DNA of 64,000 bases, taken from NCBI RefSeq assembly GCF_964340395.1, contig NC_135549.1, positions 16,657,842-16,721,841 of the forward strand, given 5' to 3'. Every line of letters begins with the position of its first letter. The first letter of the stretch is position 1. Positions 29,201 to 40,300 of this stretch are shown piece by piece. Under the pieces are notes generated by a model that ran no database searches, had not been told where the DNA came from, and was given only the letters and a program-made list of their open reading frames with translations. The translations under genes were made by a program, and so were the position numbers. This DNA comes from Glandiceps talaboti. Taxonomy: Eukaryota > Hemichordata > Enteropneusta > Spengelidae.

Positions 29201-32200
29201 AATCAGTCAAATTTCTATAGCGCTGATTTCCAGAGTAATGTTTGTTCAGTAGCACTGAATGGCTAAAGCACATTATAGGCTTTGGTGAACAAATAAGTCT
29301 TCAGTTTCATTTTGAAGCAATCCAGGCTGGAGGCTTGGTGAATGTCAAGTGGCAAAGAGTTCTATAGTTTGGGGGGGGGGGGGGGGGCGACATATGAGAA
29401 AAGAGGAGATGATCGTGAGATCTACAAAAAATTTCATTTGAGAAATACCATATTTGCATAGGAAGAAATCATCTATCATCACTGAGAACGAGAGACACTG
29501 ATGACATTTGTTGAGTTCAAAGTTGAAAGGTCATCTGGATTGTCTTAGAAATGTTAAATCTAACTCATCAAAGCATTTTAGAGATTGTAAAGTTCAACAG
29601 AACCGTCATATCTAATCATTTGATTTATTATGAAAATGTTTTCCATAACTATATTTTACCAATCCAGTGGGACATTAGGACATTCCATTTACTTCACACT
29701 GTTCCAGCTTTAGACCAGTGTCAGCTAGCTTTCAATCATGCCGGTGATATCATGTATGGTGGTAAGTATTTGTTATATTGCTGTGTGATGTAATAGTATT
29801 TGTAGATATTAGAATGGTTGCTATGTGCAGGAAAAAGTTGATTGCACTGGAGAACTAAAAAGGAAACTCATCTTTTGATACATGATACATGTAGGATTTG
29901 AAATATGGTGACTAAAAATGATGTTGTACATGAAACAAACAAAAAAATTCATGAACAAACATTGACTTAGTATTTATATTTAGTATTTATAAACACTGAC
30001 TGTGTACAAGGTAATGTGCAAGCCATGTTAAACATGTTCGAACAAAAATATGGAATTACAGCCAGGTCATTATTACAGCACATCACTGTATAGTCTGTAA
30101 GGTACGCCGTGATGGGGTGCTTTCACACATCGGTCAACCCTCTGAGAGAGGAGAGGAGACCAGTGAGGGCAGAACGACACAACGTATCTGACAGTTAGAG
30201 TCTAGTCCCTGTTGATCCCTTATATTTATCCTGGCTGAATGAAGAAAAGTAGTGGGCAATAATATTTATTGTCTTTTTTAACAGCAATGCTTCAGTTAGA
30301 TGATGAAGATGATCTTAGCGATGAAAGGATGAAGAGTCCGTTTGGATCATCTTTCAGAACCTTTGATGCCACAGACTACAAACCTATTGGTAAGTTACTT
30401 GTAACCAAGACAACCAAAGATGCACAGGATTTTCTTCTAGACTACAAATAAAGGAATGCATTTATGATATCGTAGTCTATCTGTTCTAACTTAGTTTATG
30501 TATGGCTTTATGGTTCTGTCTAAACGTGGGCTAATAATAGTTGTGATGTTGTAGAAATGTACATTGTATTTGAAAGAAATTAGCCAACACTGGTGATTAG
30601 TGGGTTACTTTTAGATGATATTAATCATCATTAGCTCTGTTAGAGGTATTTGTCATGTCATTCAGTGTTGTAACTTTATAGTGTCTGTAAGTGTACGTTC
30701 ATTATTATTTCATACATTAATGAAAATAAAGCAATACTAACAATACAATACAATTTTAAGGCTATTAGATGACTACATGGCTATTCCATGTTTTTGTTAT
30801 TATACTATGCTGTCCCTGTCAACCAACCAATGTGAATGAATGAATGAATGAATGAATGAATGAATGAATGAATGAATGAATGAATGCAGGTGTATATGTG
30901 AAAATAAGAGATGGTGATACAGTTGTACAATGAACATCATCAAGTCATCACCACAAAGGGAGACGTGGTATTTCTAAGATATACAACTCACACTAACCAA
31001 TATTAGTGTATTTCTTTCATTTGTGCACTAGTGTTATTTTATACACATCCCCTCTTGACATGTTTGTCCATATAAAATTTGTCATGTTTCATTTTTTTAT
31101 GTGGTAAATTTGTACTCTTTTCTCTGTATCAATAGTAACCATTGATGTGAAGAGGAATATCTTTGACCTTGCCACAGATCCAACAGACACCTACCTTGCA
31201 GTGATAGAGGTATACTCACTATTGTGGGGTTCTTGGGGGGGGGGGGGGAAGAATAATCCTGAGGACAAACTTGGATGCCTAAATTCTAAATCCAACAAAG
31301 AAAACAGTTTATTATTTGTCTATTCTATATGATATTAATGGAATGTCAACGAGACAACAGGTGCTTCAAACACATTTTAATATCATCTAAATTTGTAAGA
31401 ACCACTCTACAAGGGGACCTTGAAAATGCATCACTAGCTTTTTTATGACTTTATCTTTACAAGATGGTGGGCCAATATTTCTGTATTTGGGTACTCTCTG
31501 AGAGCCACTTTAGAAAAACTGGCTATCAGAAATGCCATCCTACGGTGAGAGTAATTACATCAATTGATAGCTTATAGTGACGTCACAAGAATAGTTTTAG
31601 TTTGTGTCTGTGTTAGTTTGCATAGCATGGTATAATTGATCTTTCATCTGTGTACTACAATGTCATGTAGTCTATGTTGATTACCTTCAACAAATTACCA
31701 TGACATGTACGTAGACAGTCAGTCAGGGTAGTAACTTGAACAGATTCTACAGGATGTACACAACTCATTGAAAAGTGTAATCTCATCAAATTATGTGTAA
31801 ACTCTAGAAATATTACAACATCATTATTATGTTTTGAATTTGACAGAATCAAGGTAACATCTTAGAAGACACATTGATGGAGAGTGTATGTAGATTGTAT
31901 GAAATTGGTAGAAAGAAGGTTGATGATGAAGATGAGGAGGACGAAGATCAGGTAAGATGTTGGAATTGTATTATCAAAAATATGGATGGCCACAATAGGC
32001 CATGGAATGTTGGTAGCAGTTGTTAAAAATATGGAGTGGTCACAGTAGGCTATGAAACATTAGTAGCAGTCATCAAAATGTGGAGTGGTCACTGTTGGCC
32101 ATGGAAATTTATTAACAGTTATTATCAATAACATTGAATGGCATGGAACTTTAGTAGAAGTCTTCAAAATTGTTGAGTGGTTAGAGTTGAGCCATGGAAT

Positions 32201-33096
32201 CACTATCAGTCATCAATATTGAATGGACAAAGTAAGCCATGGGAATTTATTATCAGTTATTATCAAATATTCGGAATGGCCACAAATGGCCATGGAATGT
32301 TTATAGTGGTAATTATCAATGAAATTGAATGGCCACTGTGTGTCATGGAACTGTAGTATCAATCATTACCAATACTGTCATACTCAAGTCATCACCAATA
32401 ATAACTTGTGCTTGTGGTGTTTCCTGCTGCACTGCCAGAGAGAGCACCACAAGTACTCGTACAAGTACCCTGAAAATGTTCCAAGAAAAATACAGTAGTT
32501 CTTCTTTTATAGGTATAACGTAAAGCTGTTTGCAAGCTTGATTGTGATTGATTAGAAAAAAATGACAACTATTGTCGATATTGTTAATTGTTTCAGTAAG
32601 GGGGTATAGTTGTTACATTACACTGTTGAATTCATTGGCCCCTGACGAGGACTCAAACATTGACCCCTTTTATAAAGTGTTGTCAATATGATCCTATTAC
32701 AGGATGATGGACGAGAGGAGGATGATGATGACGACGATGACGACGGAAGTGACGATGACAGTTTGATATTTGATGACGACGATGAAGAGAATGATAATGA
32801 CAATGAAGGAGGTGAGAACGGAGATGATGCCAGAGAGAATAGAGATGATAATGAAGATGGATCAATAAATGATGATGATGATGACCTCAGTGAGATTGAC
32901 TTCTCAGATGATATAGATGAATGTAAGCGGATTTTTACCTCTCGTATGGGTTAGAGTGTGTGGTTATGTTGATATCTGTATGTATGTATGTATGTATGTA
33001 TGTATGTATGTATGTATGTATGTATGTATGTATGTATGTATGTATGTATGTATGTATGTATGTATGTATGTATGTATGTATGTATGTATGTATGTA

Positions 33097-33135
<39 letters not shown>

Positions 33136-33495
33136 ATGTATGTATGTATGTATGTATGTATGTATGAATGAATGAATGTCGACAGACAGACAGACAGACA
33201 GACAGACAGATCAGTCTGTCTGTCTGTTTGTGTCATAATTTTCTCAAAAAACAACAGCCAGTGCCAGTGCTGGAACAGATGTAAATGTATGGCAATGAAT
33301 ATGTTGTTGTCCATAGCATGACACAGGCAATTTACTGTACTTGTACTAAAATAAACATACTGTATATAGCTTCATCAGAAAGCTGAGGGAAGTTGTTAAA
33401 GTTTAATCATTTACTGGTTTTCTTCTCTTGCAGTGGTATCTGGTGATTCAGATGATGATGATATTCTGTTTGCACTGAGCAGTAGCTTCCACTAG
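14204..33495 (+). CDS. DCAF1: DCAF1 / VprBP, CRL4 substrate receptor (33 coding exons; ATG at 14216)
   Basis: Bridges substrates to DDB1-CUL4 ubiquitin ligases. Coding exons: 14216-14319, 14816-14966, 15684-15797, 16246-16383, 16577-17077, 17324-17425, 17945-18144, 18942-19080, 19368-19577, 20099-20268, 20948-21067, 21644-21746, 21939-22058, 22296-22449, 23189-23266, 23547-23687, 23922-24010, 24356-24535, 24961-25160, 25533-25608, 26056-26117, 26434-26512, 27056-27127, 27685-27741, 28337-28419, 28545-28629, 28860-29093, 29668-29761, 30285-30389, 31136-31209, 31847-31951, 32703-32922, 33434-33495. Phases all close: 4422 nt, 1473 aa (human 1507). The N-terminal armadillo-like region covers about residues 1-830. 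LisH is at about 972-1005 ([20 protein letters not shown]). The WD40 propeller is at about 1050-1370, with both DDB1-contacting WDxR motifs (WDIR at 1219-1222 and 1255-1258). An Asp/Glu-rich tail follows from about 1371. Intron 27 is U12-type. The 5' UTR exon begins at 14204. Confidence 0.95.
14503..14640. repeat. Dispersed repeat, copy 1 (DCAF1 intron 1)
   Basis: About 120 bp clearly similar to 30092-30215: both share GTAAGGTAC, TTCACACATC/CTCACACATC, GTCAACCC, GAGAGGAGAG and GAGGGCAGA in the same order. The element family is unknown (SINE- or MITE-like by size). Confidence 0.7.
15012..15036. repeat. Poly-C tract
   Basis: 25 consecutive C residues just inside DCAF1 intron 2, so G-quadruplex-prone on the opposite strand. 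Confidence 0.95.
15541..15683 (+). repeat. Short tandem array ending in the DCAF1 exon 3 acceptor
   Basis: Five to six degenerate units of about 23-27 bp around GTTGTCTTCATGTGTAACAT. The final copy, TTGTCTTCATGTGTACAG, is the functional 3' splice site before 15684. Confidence 0.85.
17130..17275. repeat. Long pyrimidine tract (CCTCCT/CTTC-rich) in DCAF1 intron 5
   Basis: About 145 bp almost purely C and T on the plus strand, starting about 50 bp after the exon 5 donor and ending about 50 bp before the exon 6 acceptor. It fills most of this short intron and could act as an extended polypyrimidine tract. Confidence 0.9.
19057..19200 (+). repeat. Tandem duplication of DCAF1 exon 8 3' end plus splice donor
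   Basis: Three copies of GGTCTCAGGAAACTTTACAATTTG followed by GTAAGT, plus a truncated fourth. Donor GTs are at 19081, 19120, 19159 and 19188. The first two spacings are 39 bp. Confidence 0.9.
20452..20789 (+). mobile_element. TTAA-type MITE, copy A (DCAF1 intron 10)
   Basis: Terminal inverted repeat CACAAGCTGAGTTTATA, present at 20459-20476 and in reverse complement at 20763-20780, with TTAA at the left edge and a one-base-off CTAA at the right. The internal sequence (GTGATTGTCTTCTGGCATTG, AGAACAGTTGACTG and other blocks) matches the reverse complement of the copy at 58691-59060. No coding capacity. TTAA targets suggest mobilisation by a piggyBac-type transposase (inference). Confidence 0.8.
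21717..21825 (+). repeat. Tandem duplication across the DCAF1 exon 12 splice donor
   Basis: The block AAACTGTGTGTGTGGACCAA with ACTAGGGTGAGTGTT recurs about 50 bp and about 95 bp downstream. The second copy has GATGAGTG in place of GGTGAGTG, so its donor GT is lost. The third is truncated. Confidence 0.85.
24660..24800. repeat. Possible retroelement 3' fragment (Penelope/LINE-like end motif)
   Basis: Contains CAGTCGAAATGTCGGGATT followed by CAAATAAAG. Such a GTCGAAA(C/T)GTCGG-type motif recurs at the ends of many invertebrate retroelements (my recollection, not checked). A weaker related stretch is at 16470-16535. No coding sequence is preserved. Confidence 0.35.
25694..25890. repeat. (ACGT)n/(ATGT)n/(CTGT)n compound microsatellite in DCAF1 intron 20
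   Basis: Nearly 200 bp of tetranucleotide runs starting about 85 bp after the exon 20 donor. Overlapping long open frames are artefacts. Confidence 0.95.
26797..26930. repeat. Long hairpin (MITE- or pre-miRNA-like) in DCAF1 intron 22
   Basis: Arms near 26797-26843 and 26883-26930 are inverted repeats. They contain a perfect 21-bp core, TGAAGCCCATAGAAATAACA plus one T, and extended weaker pairing, separated by about 40 bp of loop. The strand of any transcript is unknown. Confidence 0.7.
29094..29667 (+). other. U12-type (minor spliceosome) intron 27 of DCAF1
   Basis: The donor is GTATCCTTTT, matching the U12 5' splice-site consensus. TTCCATAAC at 29641-29649 matches the U12 branch-site consensus TTCCTTAAC at 8 of 9 positions and lies about 19 nt before the acceptor. 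The homologous intron of the second DCAF1 copy has the same signals. Confidence 0.9.
29160..29560. repeat. Dispersed-repeat-like segment inside the U12 intron
   Basis: (AATC)n leads into TTTCTATAGCGCTGATTTCC, a phrase common in interspersed repeats of marine invertebrates (from memory), with AAAGCACATTATAGGC and GTTCTATAGTTT further on. Includes a 17-G tract at 29371-29387. Family not identified. Confidence 0.45.
30092..30215. repeat. Dispersed repeat, copy 2 (DCAF1 intron 28)
   Basis: Second copy of the element at 14503-14640, in the same orientation, diverged by roughly one base in five. Confidence 0.7.
30834..30886. repeat. (GAAT)n microsatellite in DCAF1 intron 29
   Basis: Perfect tetranucleotide AATG/GAAT run of about 13 units. 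Confidence 0.95.
31958..32350 (+). repeat. Degenerate minisatellite directly after DCAF1 exon 31 donor
   Basis: About seven copies of a 50-60-bp unit with core GTGGTCACAGTAGGCCATGGAAT followed by TAGTAGCAGT(C/T)ATCAA. It begins within a few bases of the donor at 31952, but I cannot show that it contains junction sequence. Confidence 0.75.
32978..33230. repeat. (ATGT)n-(CTGT)n-(ACAG)n self-complementary microsatellite
   Basis: Lies in the last DCAF1 intron. The TGTC runs at about 33097-33134 and 33213-33228 can pair with the GACA run at 33181-33210, giving a long hairpin. It starts about 55 bp after the exon 32 donor. Confidence 0.9.
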
Positions 33496-34520
33496 ATGAC
33501 AACCTTACCAGTAGCCAATCATGTTGTACCAACATGATGACAACTGTACTATTAACCAATCATGTTGTACCAACATGATGACAACCATACCATTGGCCAC
33601 TCACAGTCCGTGAACAGGATGACAACTGAACCATTGGCCAATCTCTTTTCTTCCCACAATGGTGACAAGTATACAATTAGCCAATCACTGTATACAACGA
33701 CTATGCCATTAACCAGTCATGGTCTACCAACATGACAACAAACTATACCATTAGCCAATCACTGTCTACCAATATAATATGGTGGGCAGCCAAACCAGTA
33801 GCCAATCACTGCCTCACAGCAGAATGATGTCTTAATAATTGATCACCACCTTTGGAAACAGATTTGAAACAAGAATCTTTGAGTGTGAAAGACAAAATAC
33901 AGAGTGTAGGGTTGTCACAACTAATAACAGACTATATCTTTCCAGATTGTCATTTACTTGTACAGCAGTATTGTCTCAGAATTTCTTACATTTAAGTGTA
34001 GTCAGTTAACAAAGCTGAAAACTCATCAGTCTACGTTCTTGTTTGATAGCCTTATTTTATTCTTGTTGTTGTACTCTCATGAATTAGTATTGCCTTCAGA
34101 TGCTGAATGGTGAACGACAACAGTGATTTTCAATAGATAACAACCCATCCCGTTATCCTATACTGCTCTACCAACAATAACGACAACCATGCCATTAGCC
34201 AATCACCGTCTACCAAGAACTGTGACAACCATGCCATCAGCCAGTCACAGTCTTCCGACTGTTGTACTCTCATGAATTAGTATTGCCTTCAGATGCTGCA
34301 TGGTGAACGACGACAGTGATTTTCAATAGATAACAATCCATCCTGTTATCCTATACTGCTCTACTACCAACAATAAATGACAACCATGCCATTAGCCAAT
34401 CACGGTTTACCAAGAACTGTGACAACCATGCCATCAGCCAGTCACAGTCTACCGACAATGCCAGTAGCCAATCACGGTTTACCAGCAATGATGACAACCA
34501 TGCCATTAGCCAATCAAGGT
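33496..34520 (+). repeat. DCAF1 3' UTR minisatellite with repeated CCAAT-type motif
   Basis: Immediately after the stop codon, a degenerate unit of about 40-50 bp, ATGACAACCATACCATTAGCC plus AATCAC and TCTACCAAC, recurs about twelve times. A larger tandem duplication of about 190 bp is superimposed (34072-34258 against 34260-34450). Each unit carries CCAATCA. Confidence 0.85.
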
Positions 34521-34680
34521 CAACTAACAGGAAGAAGAGGTGTTAGTTCACATTTTCAACTTTGTTCAGCTAACATGTGTTACTTTTTTGTGTTCTTTTT
34601 CAAAGAATCTATCATGGAATTATTTGAGATTTAACTTCAGTAAAAAGTTTAGAATGATATCCATATAATTTTTCCTTCTG

Positions 34681-34770
34681 AATAAATATACATGAGTGTT
34701 AAAATGATGAATCATTATACACTGAATAGTAATCTGTATCTTCTGTATATTTTACCTATACTGAAATAAA
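34681..34770 (+). terminator. Candidate DCAF1 polyadenylation signals
   Basis: AATAAA at 34681-34686 and again at 34765-34770, the latter followed by a T/GT-rich stretch near 34790-34805. The predicted 3' UTR is about 1.3 kb. Confidence 0.6.
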
Positions 34771-34796
34771 GTGTTCTTTTCATCATACCACACTTC

Positions 34797-35135
34797 GTTG
34801 TGTTCTTTTTACGAGAGATCTTTCTCTCACATTGGCCGTACATCATGGAACAGTCTTCCTTTCGATCTTTGTCACTCCAAGTCTCTCAACACCTATCTCT
34901 TTTTACATTAGTCTCAGCCTTCTTCAATCACCTAGTATCCAATGTCTGTCAATCCATATTTGAACATTAGTCTCAGCCTTCTTCAATTGCCTAGTATCCA
35001 GTGTCTGTCAATACACTTTTCCTCTTACCATACAGTAATTTTTCCCCATTTATTTCTGCCCCTCGAGCACTGCTTGTAGAGATTAGGCGCTCAATAAATC
35101 TTCTGTTATTTCTTTATTTATTTCATTTCATCTTG
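34797..35135 (+). mobile_element. Truncated 3' end of a non-LTR retrotransposon (CR1/L2-like)
   Basis: One frame at about 34812-34908 reads RSFSHIGRTSWNSLPFDLCH and then SKSLNTYLF before a stop. This matches the conserved C-terminal WNSLP signature that I associate with CR1/L2-type reverse transcriptase ORFs. It is followed by a 3' tail with AGGCGCTCAATAAATCTTC and TTATTT repeats, typical of such elements. A 75-bp tandem duplication (34901-35011) sits between the two. Everything upstream of the C-terminus is missing. Confidence 0.6.
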
Positions 35136-36811
35136 ACACACTCATTTTGTTCTTCTTGGCAGTATAAGCTTACCTTCCCAAAAATAAAAAAGAGAAAATA
35201 GAAGTAATTTATAAAATGACATTAACTTCTCATGAATTATCTCAAATATTCACAAAACTTTAAAAAGAATAAAAGTGCACTGGAATCTTTAAATGACTGA
35301 ATTTGTTGAAGGCCAATGTTGGATGAAGCTTTAAAACTCATATATAAAGTAACTTTTACTTGTTGAAAATGCAACAAACTGCAATAGATTTAAAAACTGA
35401 TACAGTTGCTGTTCATCCTAGAGTGAACCCTTCCAGGACTATGATGTAAGGGACCTGTCTGATATTGTTGCATAACTTAGGAGGAAACAAACTTTGTGTA
35501 TTTTAGATGAAATCACCACCTCTAACCAGAAGTAAACTTCCTCTCCACTGTCTATAGTTCCTCATATGGTAAGAGTGAGCAAGAAAGAAAGACAACTCAC
35601 ACCACAGTTGTTGATTTCTCCTCATAGCTACCTCTGTCAATAGACCAATCAAATTTTAAACATTTTTGAGACACTCAAATTTTGATAACTTTGAAATATC
35701 TCTTCCTTTAGCTTGTTAGTTTGTAAGTTTGTTTGATAGTGTGTAAGTACAAAAGGAGAACATTTTCAGTATGGGTGAATGCACAGTTTGTAATTATTCA
35801 TAGAAGTCGACCTCTACTGACCCCAATATATTGACCAATAGAAATCTTCATTTGCTCAATTGCTACAATTTTCTATTTCATGAAGAAAACATCTTACTGA
35901 GAGTAGCTGAGCAATGGTTAAGGCTCCGTCCCCTCCCCCAACACACTGACATGCTAACGATGCATGTTTGCAACACTGTTGCATATCAAAGTATTGTATG
36001 AAAGAAGTAATCAAACCAACCAATGGTAGACTTCTAAGTTGGTTAGTGGTGGATAGGAGAGATCTTCATGAATAAGTTTGACTCCACCTGGTACCCAAAC
36101 CTATCCATAAACTTGATCTTTAATCTATACTGCATGAGTAACACTGAAGTAAAGCACTTTCTCTATGTGCTACACTAATTTATAGTATTCATATCCAAGT
36201 GTAAAAGTATATACTGCTACAATGGTTTATTTACAAGCTTAGCATGTGGCCTTTCTTATGTGGTCAATTTATTATATATAGCAAATGAAAAAGTAGTCTA
36301 GTTCCTATACGGTATCGATGTCACTACGTTTTACACCGCCACCATGTTGGCATGTAAACTTAATGGAACAGTATACTTTTACACACTGGATAAGGATGCT
36401 ATTAACAATTGTAGTACAAACAGAAAATGCTTTACTTTGCAGGTGTTATGGGGTGTAGCTTTGTTGGAACAACTGTATGGCCATCTACTATGATCTAGCA
36501 ATTCAGTTTTGGAATAAAAAAATACCAACTCCCAACCCATCCCATGCATTGGCCAAAACCAAACATGAACACAGTTTGCAGTATGAGGTTTATATCAACA
36601 TTGATAGACGATGAAGACAACTTTAATAGTGCACTTTCAAGGTACACAAAATATTTGATGATTTCTCAGTCTGATAATTTATTTCCATTCATGGTGCTTT
36701 GAAATATATGATGCAAAAAAAGTAGAACTTTATGAAGATTCCATGACATGAAATTGGGTTAAAGTTGTGGAGAATATAGCTGCCAGTGGGAAATAAACAT
36801 TCCTTAGCAGT

Positions 36812-36867
<56 letters not shown>

Positions 36868-37230
36868 CGTGTGTGTGTGTGTGTGTGTGTCAGATGCACG
36901 TATTACAATTTTCAATTTTGCATGTTTGAGTTTGGAATAACAGTTTACGTTTAATGCAATAAATATTTTAAGATTTTAATTTTTCAAGTTTCACAATAGT
37001 ATTATGTACTGCCACTAATCAAATCTATCAAAATTTCACTGACTAAATGAAAGAAATATATCGAAAATCCATAGATTTTTAGATTTAAGGTAATATATTT
37101 TTGTAAGTAAAATAAACGCGTTATTCCCATGAATGTGACAACATTGCAAAAGTAATCTCACGAAACTTTGTAAAGGCAATGCTAGACACATTATATATAC
37201 CAGGATGCAATGCGTGCCAATCCCTGGGAA
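35136..37230. other. Intergenic region between DCAF1 and UBE2N
   Basis: AT-rich, with no conserved coding sequence or RNA gene seen. Contains a (GT)n-(GC)n-(GT)n microsatellite at 36812-36890, which is Z-DNA-prone. Confidence 0.6.
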
Positions 37231-37330
37231 ATGTGCGCATGCGTCGACTGTAAGTGCGGCCATTTTCTAGAGGAATCTTGTGTTTCGCTAAGCAGTCAAA
37301 AAGGCAGTATCACTAAGAAAGCAGTTTATT
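37231..37330 (+). promoter_or_regulatory. UBE2N proximal promoter / 5' UTR
   Basis: TGCGCATGCG at 37234-37243 matches the NRF-1 palindrome, and GCGGCCATTTTC at 37256-37267 matches the YY1-type CGGCCAT element. Both are common in TATA-less housekeeping promoters and lie 65-100 bp before the ATG. The local CpG content is higher than in the surroundings. Confidence 0.65.
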
Positions 37331-40300
37331 ATGGCTGGTTTGCCTCGTAGGATTATTAAAGTAAGTATTTTTTTTAAATATCGTGGTTTGTTATGCACAT
37401 GATTTAAGCGCATATACTTTTGCAACATGAACCAAATATCAGAAGAACGGGTGTCACTACACATAAATGATCATGAAAGAGGACTCTAGATTGAGAAAGG
37501 AAGTAGTAGTCAGCACGTTGTGGATCTTAAAGAGTGATAGTTTTACCATCGGATGACCGGTATTAGAGTTACCACTCACTGGTACACCAGCTCATGTTAA
37601 CGCCTTCCAGATGCCATTGAGTCAAGTAGACGAAACTGTCGAAGATTTTTTAAATTGCTAACTTTTCGAAGGGAGTTTGTCGTGTCGGTTGTTGCATTCT
37701 ATCTTGGCAATAAAACATGTTGGTGGACTGATGTAAAACTTCTGGCCTGCCCAAGTCAGTTTTTCTATAGCTTAGTGTCCATGGTTAGCTCTTAACATGG
37801 ATATGAGGTTTTGTATGATAGGAATTGTCATACAACTGATGCCACAATGTCAAAATGTATGGCCATCCAGGATGCATCTGTTTACCCCTATGTCAGGCAA
37901 TGTGTCTCTATTTTGACTGACACATATCAGATGTCACTTCTCCTGATTTAATTATTTCAAGATATCCATTGTAAAATCAAAAGTTGTGTAAATCCTGGTA
38001 TCTGAGTGATGGTAATACATATTATCAAAAGTAATTGTACAATGTTTGTAAATAAGTACAGTGACACCACATAAGCCTTGATAGGGTAACTTGTGATACT
38101 GTGGCCCTAGTCCTGCTTACATGCCGGTGCACGAGTCTGTATTACTGACTTGACTCTAAACACCGTCATGCAAAGAGCAATAGAGTTTGCCTATTACAAC
38201 ACCGCAAGCAAAATGTACCCGCGCCAATTGCAAAAGAATTACCTACCGACCGATCAAATATTTGCAACCGATCGAATATCTACGCCATTTCCATTCCTCT
38301 GACGGTAGTATTCCCTGCTCAGATCACAAAAAGCGTCGAAATCGGACCTTTTCAAGTGCGAACTGCAACATTCAACTAACCCTCGTAACACCGCCACATT
38401 TGATATCGTTGAGTGAGATGAATAATTACCCAGAGACACTTGCGCCGACGTACGTAAGGAGAAGTGATTAAATTTACGATAGAATTTGAAAAGTTCCGAT
38501 TTTGATAGTTTTGGTCATCTGCTATAGGACTTTTGCAGTCAAAATGAGGTAAACCGACTAAATAATAGATTTATTGCTAATATTTGACCACTGGGCGATT
38601 TTATTCCTTAGTTACCGGCATTTTTTGTAAGTCCGTATTTCACGGCTGGCTCTTCGCAGGACGGAGGGGGAGGGACAATTGTCAGAATCGAGTCCCGAAT
38701 TCCTCCGTATGCAAGCAGGACTACTGTGGCCCCAAACTGGAGTTCTATGTGATTTGCACTTATTCTCAGTAAAACAAAATTGAATATGGGGAAAATATTA
38801 TGGCCTAAAACACTGAAATCGTGCTTAAATTTGCAGAATTAATGAATATTTACCGTAGATAATTGGCATTGTTTTAAACACACCCTTAAGGAACATGACC
38901 AGTGTGCACTCTAACTTCTACGCCAATTTGATGCACACAATTGCTAGTGGCAGTGGCACACCAAAATTTGGTGTTCCCCTATCTCTTACTATGGCAGCCA
39001 TATTTGTGATAAAAAGCACATTTTGCCTGTTGTCTCCAAAAGTTTGATACCTGTATGGAGGCCATTCAAGTGCCAACCCTCACGTTACCAATGATAAACT
39101 TTCTAATGAGATCATGACCTTTGACCTTGGCAAAACATTTTCAAGGTGAAGAGAGAGAAGGGTTACATTCTAGCTGTACACTTACGACTGCCTAATATTA
39201 TTTGCTAATTATACTGAAAACCAAACCAAACACTGCAAACATTTACATCTCTGGAAAGTGCAACACATCATTTCTGCGTTAATATTACCAAAATGCTAAT
39301 CATCTTACATAGTTGCAACACACAAGTTGGAAGTATGTCTTCGACTGAAGGCTTGTTAGAAACTGTCTTATGAGATATAATTGACTTACTCATAATATAG
39401 TACATCCTAAACAGTATTGAATCACCAGTTAGTAAGCCATTTGTGTAGCCAGATCCATAAATCCAGTCAAATTGATTTTGGGGTCCAAACCCAAAAAACA
39501 GCGACCCAATGAAAACACAAGTTCAACCTGTTACTGTACTATTTATGGATAAAATTAACCGCTGATTAACATGTACAATGTCTAATTATTGGTATTTTAC
39601 AATCCAGGGAATACATTGTTAATTTTCTGATTGAAGCAGCTCTAATGTTTGTGACAGAGAGGGGGGAAATTTTGTAAAACTTAAAGTTACATGATTTCCA
39701 GTTTATTCAATTTCGGATGATAGAGGGACTTTGATTCAATCATTATGGATAAAATGGATGGAAAATTCAGGTATACCCTCAACAGTGTGACCTCTAATGA
39801 TAGCCAAATTTTGTTGCTGTGAGTCAAAATGATAAAAACTGGTTGTTAGTCACCACATAGTAAGAGATAGGGGAACACCAAATGTTGGTGCGTCACTAGA
39901 AATTGTGTGCGTCAAACTAAATCCTAAGTAGCTGCCTTGCCATTTTATTCTCCTTTTGTGTACATGTAGATTCATGTGCTTCAGTGTCACATAGAATTGG
40001 CTGTAGTTACATACAGACAATATTGAGTTGAATCTTAGTAACTTATAGGCAAAGGAACAAACATTGAAGTAACTATGGTTGCAATGTAATATCTGTATGG
40101 TTAAATTAATAATATGTCTTTAGCACAGCCACACTGTGACAAAATATGTTAAGTGTTTTTCATAACTGAGATAGTTTAGTTTAGACAGACATAATATGTG
40201 AGTGGGTGGGTGGGTGGGTGGCAAGAAACCAATGGTCCATAAAACTTTGTATACTGAATCAGTGCAGTGATTACTGGATCAGATTTAGACTGTCGACAGT

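Noticed and set aside
32637-32670. CCTGACGAGGACTCAAAC, considered as a hammerhead ribozyme core
   Set aside because: Stem II and the GAAA part of the core are missing, so the catalytic fold cannot form. Probably chance or a decayed retroelement piece.
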